Source: Adineta vaga (lineage: Eukaryota; Rotifera). From it: 64,000 nucleotides of DNA. The notes beneath the pieces were generated by a model. That model searched no databases. It was not told the DNA's origin and saw only the letters and a list, made by a program, of their open reading frames with translations. This document shows, in pieces, positions 50,845-61,291 of this stretch. The position numbers were made by a program, and so were the translations under genes. Within the stretch, counting starts at the first letter, position 1, and the number at the start of each line of letters is the position of its first letter. The DNA lies in assembly GCA_021613535.1 (NCBI GenBank), contig CP075493.1, positions 8,060,001-8,124,000 of the forward strand. Reading direction: 5' to 3'.

Positions 50845-52764
50845 TCATAATCTCGTGTCCTCTAATCGATGAATATTAATTGATGATTCATATCGTACAC
50901 AGAGCCAATTATTATTGGAAATACTTATATTAATTGGTGATTCACGTCGAACTCCATCATAGATCAAATGACATTCACCTTTAACTCGACCCATTTGATC
51001 AAACATTAGTAAATGACCAGTCAAATATTCGATAACAATAAAAACATTTAATTTTTCACACCATTCCGTTCTTGGTGTATAGTATACATCATCATGCCAA
51101 CAGTCTTTCAGATATATACGTTTAATAGGTATCCAATTGTTTCCATTATTTGTCAAATTATATATACAAATACCTACTTCATGACGATGCTTAAATCGAT
51201 ATGTTAGAATCATTTGTCCATTTATTCCAACAGCTAAATCACTTATTTCACCAAGAATTGGTCCAACAATCCGATTATTTCGAATAGATATTATATCACG
51301 AAATGTTTTACATATTTTTTCTTCTTTATCATAATTCAACAGAATAATTTCATCACCATTTTCAGATATACTACCCGATGCAGATACTAAATAAATATAT
51401 GTATTATCACATGTAATTCGTTTCATACTACGATCAGGAAATTCATAGAACTCTTCCATGTCTAATGTGTCACTATGAAGAAGACGTAAACGTGCTCGAT
51501 TAAGTAATAAATATCCTCGAAGTTTAGTTGAATATGATATATCTTGAATCCAATCAACATCACCACCACTAATCGTTGGATTCGGTTGAGTCCAATCAAT
51601 ATTTTGTCGTATCGTCGGGTCAGTTATATCTGGTATCAAAGTTAAACGCGTACACCCTAATCGTTGATGATAATTATTGTATAATAATTGATTTTCATAA
51701 CAACATACAGTACCAACAAATTTATCATTGTCAGCAGCAATCATAATTGGATTTCGACGTTCAATATTTGCTGTATAACCAGCTTCAAATTCGTCATCTG
51801 TTACGCTTTCATTTGTTACCTGATTTGTAGTATGATTATCTATTAATTCGCTCGTTTCAATGTTTGATTCGAATGTAAGTAGAGCTTCCTCTACACTTGG
51901 TAGGGTAGTGGCAGTTGGAGCAGATATTATTGAATTCCTATTTACTAATACATTTGCATTGGATAAAGAAGGCATAGACTCAACTTCGGGTGTTGCTGGA
52001 TGTGATATACTACCAGTAATTTCATCTTCATCATTTGTTACAGGAATATCAGTAGAATATGGAGAAGATTCGATCGTTTCCGTTTCATGCTGTGTTGCCG
52101 AATAATTGGATGTATTGAGGTTTAAATGGGAGAGAAGTTTTGAATTTAAACTTGCATCATCACGAGATAAATTCGGTAAAGTTTGTAATTGATTGAATCT
52201 TTCGAAAACTTGTTGTTGTAATGTAATAGCAGTATCTAATTGTTCATGAACAATATGTTGTTCATATTCAACCAATAAATCGAACCTATCTCGCAATGAT
52301 ACAACATGCGACTGAATATCTTCTCGATTTCGAATATGCATCAGAACTTCATCAGCAATATCATTGATATCTTGTATACGTTTGCGTTTCTATACGAAAA
52401 AAATTAAAAACAAAGAGAATCTCTATAATAGAAAAATTTTCAATGACTATTCGTCAATGTTTCATCTCCATCTTTCAAATTCAATACAAACCCAACTTTC
52501 AACAGCAATCTTGGCATCTTCACAGCTATTGTCTCCAACCATTTGTTCAATTTCCAGTAATCGTTCTCCAACAACATTTCGAACATATTGAAATTCTTGA
52601 TCAATATATTGGGCATGAAAATGAATGCATGAAAAATCGAATTTATCTCCGCAAGTACAGACTAAATCGAATGGTCGATCAAGACAGTAACTACAAACTT
52701 CTTTTGGCAATGATGATGATGATGATTCTGCCATTGATGTTGTTAATGTTGGCGATGCTGACAT
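50845..52764 (-). CDS. TRIM-like protein: zinc-binding B-box-like N-terminus, coiled coil, beta-propeller-like C-terminus
   Basis: Two exons joined by an intron of about 100 nt with an unusual GTTTGT donor (near 52490) and a GTATAG acceptor just before 52390. The N-terminus after a Ser-rich leader carries Cys/His pairs (VCSYC, LVCTCGDKFDFSCIHFHAQ) that resemble a B-box or RING-like finger. A helical region follows (VVGERLLEIEQMV, then RKRIQDINDIADEVL, EYEQHIVHEQLDTAITLQQQV). The middle 130 residues are acidic and disordered. The last 280 residues contain repeated hydrophobic beta-strand pairs of roughly 45-residue period (GYLLLNRARLRLLHSD, KRITCDNTYIYLVSASG, SDLAVGINGQMILTYRF, EKLNVFIVIEYLTGHLLMFDQMG, NWLCVRYESSINIHRL), suggesting an NHL-like propeller. 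Similar proteins often act as ubiquitin ligases or RNA-binding repressors; function here is inferred only. Confidence 0.65.
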
Positions 52765-54687
52765 GAAATATTTTCTTTGAGAATTTTTGTAATAAATCTA
52801 TTTTTCACTTGCAAACGTCGTAATCAATCTTAAAAAGAAGAATAAATGAAATGCAAACGTAGCATGCACATTATTTCGTCCTCTACACTTATTTTCTTGT
52901 ATTTGAAGTAAAAAAGGAAGAAAAAACAACATATCTTGTCACGTTTTATGAGTATTAACTAAACGAAAAGAAAAGTTAATGTTATTGTGCAATAACAATC
53001 CGAAAATAAACTAACTCTTTTTTTTTCTAGTACACAAATATTTAAGTGAAACGTACTTTTTTATATACTGCTTTCTTTTTCGTTTTCGGCTTACAATGAT
53101 AATACATGTTCATCATGTTGAAAAGTATATTTCGGGGAACGAATCGGTATTTTCGATGATTGTACATATAAACCATCTTTTCCCCCATGTTAAAATAGCA
53201 AAATTATAATACTATGATGGACACTTGTTTTCAATATATGCATCACACAAGTACAGAAGAAGATAGTAAATTTTATTTGAATAAAATTCGTATTCATTGC
53301 AGATTACAACTGAGAAATTTTGATTTCATTGTTAATTCATTCATTATATTTCATTTCTTGAACTTACAAATTAAAGGCTAAGTTATCTCTTTATTTTTTT
53401 CTCAAATAATCTATTCCAATTGATAAACAATGACATACAAAGCATTTATCATTTTTCATTGACTTTCTATGCATAATGGAAATAACGTATGAGCTAGAGA
53501 TCATTTATTATCGTCTTAAACTTGATCAATTATTTCATTCTGTTTAGTTTCAGATTCAATCTATACATCGTCGTTAGTCAATATTCGTAATAGTAGTAAG
53601 TATGAAAGAAAAAAACAGGCGTATTCTTCTCACCTTCAACTGTCATTGTGTATTATTGATCATCGGATTAGAGAATGAAAGAATCAATTGTCACACTATA
53701 ATTGTGTCATATTTCCGTTTTAGGTGTCTTCTTTTTCTTTTTAGCTTAGTTGTTGTCGCGTAGCGATAAACTGTAAACAAAGACTAAACTTTAGAGAGAG
53801 ATCAAGTTACTTGAATATAATCTTTGACACGCACATGATTATTTATCTAGGTACGGTTCAATATTCGACGAGTGAGAGAACAGAAATCAAAAGAATTTTT
53901 TATGAAAAAAATGATGATGAAATTCAATCAAGTGGATGAATGTATTAGTACAAATGAATTATGCTATATATTACTTTCTTGATTACATTTATATGAAATA
54001 TTTACACAAATATGAAAAAATATGTTATATATATATATATATATGTGTGTGTGTGCAAGTTCTAAAAGTCTTCTCTTTCTTGTTTCATTAATGAACGTCT
54101 CTATTCAGGTAAATTCTGATAAGGAAATGAATGCTTGACAGATGATGCGTGGCAAATATTGTTTAATTTGATTTCTATTATTCTTTTCTTTCTATATGTT
54201 CAGTTGATTTAGAACAGATTCACTCTCTTCCCTTTCAACATTTTTCTATTAGATTGAATCAAGCGAGATTAATTTTTCCAATTACTTAACACGCACCATA
54301 AGTTTGTTCCTTTCTGAACTTGATCAAGATTAAATTGAATGCACAAATTAGCAAGGATGAATTACTTTTACTCATTCGATTCCGTAATATATTGATGACC
54401 AAGGAAAATGTATAAAATACATTATAAGATCACACTTTTCTTATTTTACATGATGATAACATCATTATCGCTCCTTATATTATTAAGTTCTTCTTTTCTT
54501 TTCTATACTATGTAACAAGTCTCTGAAAGATGTTTGTTGTTATTGATAATAATAATAATAATGGATGGTATTAGTGGAAGAAAAATAAACTAGTCGGGCT
54601 CTTCTCTAGTTCTTTTCCTTTCTCAATGCAGGTTATTGTTGTTGTCATCATCGTTTGTAAAAAAAGAGAGTTGATAGTAGTAAAAGA
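52765..54687. other. Intergenic region with simple repeats
   Basis: About 1.9 kb, AT-rich. A (TA)n-(GT)n microsatellite lies at 54026-54055, and short ATA runs near 54551. No gene or RNA hairpin was recognised. Confidence 0.5.
54026..54055. repeat. Compound (TA)n-(GT)n microsatellite
   Basis: About nine TA units run directly into six GT units. Confidence 0.9.
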
Positions 54688-55603
54688 ATGCACGTCGACC
54701 GCCGAAGCATGTATATACATCATCATATACTTTGTGTTTTCCTAATAGACTCGTGCTTCTCTTTCTATTACCCTCTGGCCCAATTCTCTTGTCAAAAATA
54801 CTCAGTAGTATTACTACTGATGCCTGTTGCTCTTTTCTTTTTCTTTTTTTATTCAACATCGTCTGTCTTATTGTTATATGGTAGCTGTAGTTATAGTAGG
54901 TACGGCCGATAGTATCCAGAGAAAAGAAGAAAATTCGATTCTTTACTTCTCGATTTTTTTCCTTCTTTTTTCTTTCGTTCTTTTTTCCTAGATCTATGCT
55001 CGTCGTCAAAATTGGCGTCCTGTTTCAAGCGCAAATATTATTGGCGTCACAATGATGGAAGAAGAAGAAGAGAAAGAAGACGAACATGTGAAAACAAGAA
55101 GTATGTGCGCATACAAACATATAAGCATACTATAGCACTATTCTTTCTTCTTATTCATCTATCTATTCCTTTCTCAAACATGTATAAAAACAAATTCGAC
55201 CGATCACACGACCACATCATTAATCCCAAACTGGTAAGCGTTCTTTTCTTTCTTTTATATCCCACCCTCTTTTCTTCGTCGTGTGCCTAGTGCGAATAGG
55301 TCAATAATAAAATAAAAAAAGGGGAATAAGAGAGCGAGAGAGAAGGAGAGGAAAAAAGAAGAAATAAGAGAAAACTGGCATACAAGCATGCTCTGCATCT
55401 ATCTATTTTTGTATCGAGGGAGAACAAAAGATCGACGATCGGAAGAGAAGCGAACAAGAAAGAGAGAGAGAGAGAAGACAGCACAACATTGTAGCCGACG
55501 CCGCGAGCGCATCATCACATCATTCAGCTTGCGTCTTTCTCGACGAGAAGCAGCAATAGTAATAGTTATAATAGAAGCACCAAATACAAATAAGATTCGA
55601 TAA
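54688..55603 (+). other. GC-richer block with exon-like islands, gene not resolved
   Basis: This block differs in composition from its surroundings (GCACGTCGACCGCCGAAGC near 54690, CCGACGCCGCGAGCGC near 55495). Several stretches look like exons with good splice signals. After TTTTTCCTAG at 54990, a frame reads IYARRQNWRPVSSANIIGV then an acidic run, to a GTATGT donor near 55101. A further island ends NPKL before GTAAGC at 55232, with TGCCTAG then TGCGAATAG and AATAAA motifs near 55290-55315. Upstream, MHVDRRS could splice to a hydrophobic stretch. No protein family is recognised. It may be an uncharacterised gene or exons of the primary transcript that carries the miR-2 hairpins downstream. 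Confidence 0.2.
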
Positions 55604-56031
55604 ATTCATATGTTAATTGCTGAATTTTCATAGGAAAAAGAGTAAGTTTATTTTATTATTCTATTCAAATATAGAGAAATTAATCAAAAAAAGAATTTTG
55701 TTTTATTTATTACAATCAATTATTTATCCATTGTTTAAATATTAAAGGTTTGGGAAAACATATACATATTTATCCTTCGACCTTTTGTTTATTCTTCAGA
55801 TGTAGGCATACATCAGTAAATACGATAATTCTCTATCAAACAAATCTATAAACAATTTTCAAGTTAACTAGTCTTCAATCAGATTGTCTTGAAGCTGAAA
55901 AAAAATATCTCTGCATGTAATGACAGAGCATTTAAGCAAGTATGCTTGCCATTTGACATCAATCATGTAGAAAAGTAGAAGTACAGAGAGTTCATTCGAA
56001 ACTATGTTTTTTTTTCTTTACATTATCTTTA

Positions 56032-56103
56032 TTTGTGTCAGCAAAGAGATCGTGCTATGTGTAAACCGAAGTTCATATCACAGTCTTGCTTTGTTGACAT
56101 GAA
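56032..56103 (+). ncRNA. mir-2: microRNA hairpin, miR-2 family (first copy)
   Basis: The 3' arm at 56076-56099 begins TATCACAGTCTTGCTTTGTT, carrying the miR-2 family seed (ATCACAG at positions 2-8) and the family's usual 3'-arm placement. The 5' arm at 56036-56046 (TGTCAGCAAAG) pairs with CTTTGTTGACA at the base of the 3' arm, with one G-U. The upper stem CTATGTG pairs with CACAG around a bulge, leaving a loop of about 17 nt. Outer pairs extend to 56032/56103. miR-2 guides repress pro-apoptotic and other mRNAs in insects and are protostome-specific. No small-RNA data can be consulted here. Confidence 0.75.
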
Positions 56104-56223
56104 ACGAACATTCATCGTATGCAATATACAGGTAAAACTTAATAATAATCTATTCTCATTCAGTTATTTCGTTTTTAGTTCTTTTTTTCTATAAATTTCG
56201 ATTAAACATGGCGATTCCTATCA

Positions 56224-56287
56224 GTACACAGTCTGTGAAATGTTGTGATAAAATCAAAGTCATATCACAGCCTGCTTGCTGATGTAC
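56224..56287 (+). ncRNA. mir-2: microRNA hairpin, miR-2 family (second copy)
   Basis: The 3' arm at 56263-56286 begins TATCACAGCCTGCTTGCTGA. Its first ten bases equal the start of canonical insect and nematode miR-2. The 5' strand TGTGATA (56244-56250) pairs perfectly with TATCACA across a 12-nt loop. GTACA (56224-56228) pairs with TGTAC (56283-56287) at the base, with CAG/CTG between and an internal loop in the middle, as in natural precursors. It lies about 190 bp after the first copy on the same strand, so one primary transcript probably carries both. No canonical miR-71 sequence was seen in the preceding 1.5 kb. Confidence 0.8.
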
Positions 56288-56560
56288 ATCGTCAATACCT
56301 TCACATCATACTGTATCTATTCGTATTAAAATCATCATCAATACGAAAAAACATATTTTTGTACTTATTTAAAAGTGAACCTATCATCTATCACACAAGG
56401 GCATGATAAACTTTGAAGAAAAAGAAAATGTTTCTCAATAACAAATATTCTTATCTTATTTAATTCAGCTGTAAATGAACCGTAGCATTTATCTCTACAT
56501 GTGTTCATCTGTTACCGATAAAATGAACAAATGTGCATCAAAACGATGTTATCTTGATCG

Positions 56561-56602
56561 AATAAGAAAAATATCGATTTTGAATCGATTGTTTTTCTTA
56601 TT
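56561..56602. repeat. Near-perfect inverted repeat (hairpin)
   Basis: AATAAGAAAAATATCGATT is followed after 3 bases by its near-complement ending TTTTTCTTATT. The stem is about 19 bp with one bulge. The loop is too short for a standard microRNA precursor. It could be a cruciform, a small MITE remnant or a transcript terminator-like structure. Confidence 0.5.
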
Positions 56603-57061
56603 TTCATTAAATTCCAATCAATGATAATCATTCCTAGGATGATAAGACTGATGATCAAATCTATTTATTTTTCTTTTGATAATGAAGCGAGAAAACAAGA
56701 GAAGAAATCAGTATAGTTTGCATACTTCCGGTATTATATTGTTAACAGTTAAGTAGCACTAAAAACACCCGCGGGTTAGATAGTGTTAACACTCACTGTA
56801 TTTACAATGAATAAAAATTAGTTTTACATTATCATGTTTTGCTAAAAACAAAACAACAATGAATCTCTTTTTTTGTACTATTTCAACTCAATTTTTGGAA
56901 AACAATTGATTAGAATTTCTAGTCTGAAATCGTACGACCTCTGTGAATAATTGATTTCATAAGATAAATGAATCTTGCTGATGGTATTCTGTGGAATTTG
57001 CGAGCTATTCAAATTCAATTCATCTTCTCAATTCTCATTCTCATCAGACTATTTTCAACAA

Positions 57062-58719
57062 ATGTTTCTAGCACGTATTATCTCATTGAAATTATTGAAA
57101 CAACAACAACATTGTATAGAATCACATTCACGATGTTTTCTCTCAAATTTATCTTTTTCACTACCGAATAACACTATAAATCAAAAACGATTGATTTCGA
57201 CAACGAAAGATGAAAATGATAGTAATGAATGGTTATGGGCTTATTTACGTGATCGAAAAAGTTTTAGTGATCTTAATGAAGAACAAAGACGACGTGTTAT
57301 TGAAATTGGTTAGAATCATTAGATCATTTAATGTACTAAAAGATGTTCTTTTTTGTATAGAAATTCAAACATTAAGAGAAGCTGGTGATCGTGTACCAGA
57401 TGAAATACCGGAAGAACGTTGGAATGAACTTCTCAACTTACCAACAGTAGAATCTCGAAAAACAGTCTATGGGTAAATTGAAGTTTATGTTGATAAATAA
57501 TGATAGTTAATATTTAAGATTAAGTATGCAATATGAATCCATGATTTTATATAGCAATGTATATTCTTTGGATAGATTTATGTTAATTAAAATATCTTTT
57601 TTTTTAAAATCATATTTAGATATCTCTTTCTTCGTGAACTACATCGTAAACGTCGTGCTGCTGTTGTTGCTTCGAATGATATACGTCGAGCGGAATCTTC
57701 TAAACGTCGTGCAACATTACTTGCTGAAGGAAAACAGCCAACGAATTATCCTGGTTATTCTACTATATTTCGTCATCTAGGTCGTCAAAATGAAAAATAT
57801 ATGCGCGAACAATTATTACTTGCGCCAGCACGACTTGGTGAAATGCTTGTTATTGATTGTGGTTTTGAAAAAGATCATGTACGAGAATATTATCTATCAA
57901 GTTTAGCTGATCAACTACAATATTTATTTGCGGATATATCACAATATCATTCACCATCATTTATTTATCTATGTAATGTATTACCTCATGGACGATTACA
58001 AGCTGAATTTGATCGTCGTGCATCATTAGAAAATATGTGTTTTGAAAAAACATCCTCAAGTTATTTGGACCTATTTCCACCTGAGAAACTTATTTATTTA
58101 TCACCAGATTCCAATAATGAAATGACATCATTTGATCATGATGCTGTATATATTGTTGGTGGCATTGCTGATCGAAGTAAGTCGTTTGGTTTGTGAATCA
58201 CTATTCTGAGGAAAATGTTGAAGTTCAAATAACAATAGAAAATTTTCTCTTATTATCGTTAGATAACTGCAATGAGTTAATGTAAGAAAAAAGTAAATTT
58301 GATTGATATCTTTCTTTGTTGTTCATAGCTGGTAAAAAACCATTAACATTCGCAAAAGCAAAACGTGAAGGTTTAAAACATCAACGATTTCCAATTGATC
58401 GATATGTCAAGTATGTTGTTGTCTCTGTTTTTTTATTATTGTGTAGCTTAGAATAAATGATTTGTTTAGATTTGGTGGTGGCAGTGGAAAATCATTAACA
58501 CTTGATCAAGTTTATAACATTCTAATGACATTGAAACATACTGGTTCTTGGATGGAAGCATTTAAATATATTCCGTAAGAATGTTATGTTATTTTTGATT
58601 TTTATATTCTTTAAATTGTTGGAAATGTTTTTAGAGATCGAAAAGTTGTGGAACGATATACAGATACAAAAGAAATTCACATGGAAAAATTCGGTCGAAA
58701 AATTGGTTTAAATGCTTGA
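57062..58719 (+). CDS. TRMT10C: TRMT10C/MRPP1-like mitochondrial tRNA (guanine/adenine-N1) methyltransferase
   Basis: SPOUT methyltransferase of the TRM10 family; the mitochondrial form methylates position 9 of tRNAs and is a subunit of protein-only RNase P. About six exons. The N-terminus MFLARIISLKLLKQQQHC resembles a mitochondrial targeting peptide, followed by KRLISTTKDENDSNEW. The catalytic domain includes RLGEMLVIDCGFEKDH, REYYLSSLADQLQYLF, DHDAVYIVGGIADR, and after splicing PLTFAKAKREGLKHQRFPIDRY, GSGKSLTLDQVYNILMTLKHTGSWMEAFKYIP and RKVVERY. The knot motifs YIVGGI, RFPIDRY and SLTLDQV are typical. Two in-frame Met codons (56975 and 57062) are possible starts; I prefer 57062 because its leader lacks acidic residues. 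Stop TGA at 58717-58719. Confidence 0.88.
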
Positions 58720-59311
58720 TAATCTGTTGTTTTTTGTTTGTATTTGTGTTTAACAATCAAATGTTATAAAAATGTTAAAAAAAAGACGAACAATAGTACC
58801 TACATATCGTATCCTAGAACTTTGAATGAATCTATCATAAAGAATTGTGTCAGCCGTTTCAACAGATTATAAATACTTCCTATCATTATCTGCAGTTTCT
58901 TCTATAATAACATATAATCTCTAATCACTATATACGTCAACTTAGAGAGAGAGAAAATAAAATCATTCATGTCAATCTAAGCATAACTTTCCTATCAATA
59001 ATCTTCGAAATGTATCAATCAAAAGCCAATCATAAGAATCTTATTGTTTTGACAAATCGTATTAGACAGATGTTTCCATATGTGTAAAAATAATACCAAT
59101 TATTTTCATGTCAAATAAATATATGTAATTCTTTTGCGCCGTTTCGGTTAATTATAGGATATCCGAAAGAAAGAAAAAAGCAAGTTTACATCGAAAGATT
59201 GTTCCTGATAATCACCGTCGTTGATTTATTTTATAGAAAAATAAAAGACATGAACGAGATGACGATATGTAAAAAAGAGAGTGAGAGAGAAAGCGCAGTA
59301 AAAGACATGTA

Positions 59312-61291
59312 TTAAACTAATGTGACATGAAGTGCTGATAGTGTTGAAGTTTCATCACTGGATGTTTTTGTTTTAATTGAAACTGGACTATGAGTGCTTT
59401 GTGAAAGATATTGATGTTGATGATTATTGACAGTTAACGTATGATGATAATTATTTGAATTTAGTAAAGGTGATTGAGTATTATCAAGAGATGAACTATT
59501 CATACCTTTCATTGTTGCTGGAATATATAAATGAGACGAATTGGATAATGTTCGTGGTCGTACATCTGATGAATTGTATAAAACAGCCATCGATGCTGAC
59601 GAACGTCTGCGTGCCATAGCGGCCCAAAGATCATTTTCGGTTGCTGAAAATCGTCTGGATTGTCGTCGTAACATATCTGTTGATGGTGGTATACCAGCTG
59701 GATGACAACGATGTGTACTTACTCTATCATGATGCGTTGGAAATGGATATTGTCCACGACGAAAGAATATATATAAAACCATTTCACGAAAACGTTGTCC
59801 AAACGCAGCAAATAGGAAAAAATTAACGAAACCATTAAATGCAACCAATAAATTAGCAAATGTATTGTAACTGTGTAAAGAATTCTTATTTAAACATGGT
59901 GATAATTGCACAAGTAAATTAACAAATAAATTTATTGAACGACATAACATGAATGTTAAAACGATAACAATCAACATAATTGTTATGCGAATATCTGCTT
60001 TCAAACGATGACCGAGACGTTTTTTCTTCTTTTTTATTAATAATAATTGATGTATCATACTACCGTTGCATAATGTTAATAATGTAAATGGAATTACAAA
60101 TGTTATTGGAACATTTAAATAAAAACGATAAATTGATTGATATATTGGATTTTCACCGAAACTTGTATATGTTAATTCAAATACTTCAACAACTTCATTT
60201 TGATTTGATGTTGAATTTGCGATTGGCATAGATCTTTTTATTGTTCGTTTTGTTGTACAATATTCAAACCAATGTGGAAAAATATAAATATTGACTAGAA
60301 TAAAAACAAGTAAGACCAAATGTAAAGCAATTTTTCGTGTACGAATCTTTTCCGCTAATAATGGCCAACAAATAAGAAAATATCGATCACCACTAACAAG
60401 CACAGTTAAATAAGTACTACAAAGTAAAAGCATGGAAAGCAATGGTGTTGTAAATGGTGCAACACGAGCATAGAATTGTTCATAATTATTCGCTAATAAT
60501 GCATTACGATTGATCGTATCTGGTTGATGTAAATATGACAATAATTCAGGATATGATGCTTGAAAAGAAAAAGGAAATAAAAAAGTTTTCTCTTTGTTTT
60601 ATTAACACAACAATATATATATATATATATATGCGCCAACTATGACGCAACTTCACGCAGAGAAAAAATTCAATGGTAATATAGCATTTTAACAAAAAAT
60701 TATAGGAAATAAGTTCGAAATCATCCTGTTTAAACTACTAATTATCGAGATGAATAAGTTAAAAGAACGGAAATATGCATCATTACTATTTCTCAACCAA
60801 GAGAATAAATTCGAAATTTAAAATGGAAAACACTGTAAATGTGCTTATTCTACTATATCAGTAATTTCCGAGTACGGAGAGACAGCACCTGCTGATAGTA
60901 CTATGAGCACACGATTCGAAATGCACTGAATACCCCTCATCTTTCTGATTATTATCGTGAATCATGACTTACCAATTGATTTGATTGAATAATTAATTGT
61001 TATACCAACTAATAGAAATATATTACATATGGATAATGCTAATAGATATACATGTGTAGAACTATTTCTCATTCGTGGATGAATTAGAACTACAACTGTG
61101 AAGATATTGGTAACAATACCTGAATGACGAAAAAAAAACCAGACATAATTGAAAAAAAAACAAACATTTTGTGATTCATTTTTCTTACCAGATATACAGA
61201 AGATCAATGTAAGCCATCCACCAACGATATATTTAATCGAAACGGTATTCGAATCGATGGAATTTGGTTCAGCTGAACAATTGAGCGACAT
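59312..61291 (-). CDS. Rhodopsin-family G-protein-coupled receptor with PDZ-ligand-like tail
   Basis: Three exons. Start ATG 61291 (MSLNCSAEPNSIDSN) with an N-glycosylation site. TM1 is split by an intron (GTAAGA...CATTCAG) after FCISG; a second intron of about 415 nt follows SIKSIG and contains an (AT)n run. TM2 has HPRMRNSSTHVYLLALSICN; TM3 ends VLVSGDRYFLICWP, with GDRY in the DRY position; TM6 LTFMLCRSINLF; TM7 NGFVNFFLFAAFGQRFRE. The C-terminal tail is about 140 residues, Ser/Asn/His-rich, and ends HVTLV, which fits a class I PDZ ligand (T-x-V). The receptor belongs to the same broad group as the receptor at 5494-6837; ligand unknown. Confidence 0.87.
60613..60632. repeat. (AT)n microsatellite within a GPCR intron
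   Basis: Ten AT units in the second intron of the minus-strand receptor gene. Similar shorter AT runs occur at 36641-36655 and 38951-38966. Confidence 0.85.

Noticed and set aside
54623-55009. 128-codon minus-strand ORF
   Set aside because: Lys/Asn/Phe-rich translation of homopolymer-rich DNA; opposite to the exon-like islands, which have better splice signals.
56372-56425. TATCACAC sequence downstream of the miR-2 copies
   Set aside because: Seed differs (ATCACAC rather than ATCACAG) and no long hairpin forms.
59301-59315. AAAGACATG resembling part of miR-71
   Set aside because: Lacks the TGAAAGACATGGGTAGTGA sequence and any hairpin; it lies in the 3' UTR region of a GPCR on the other strand.
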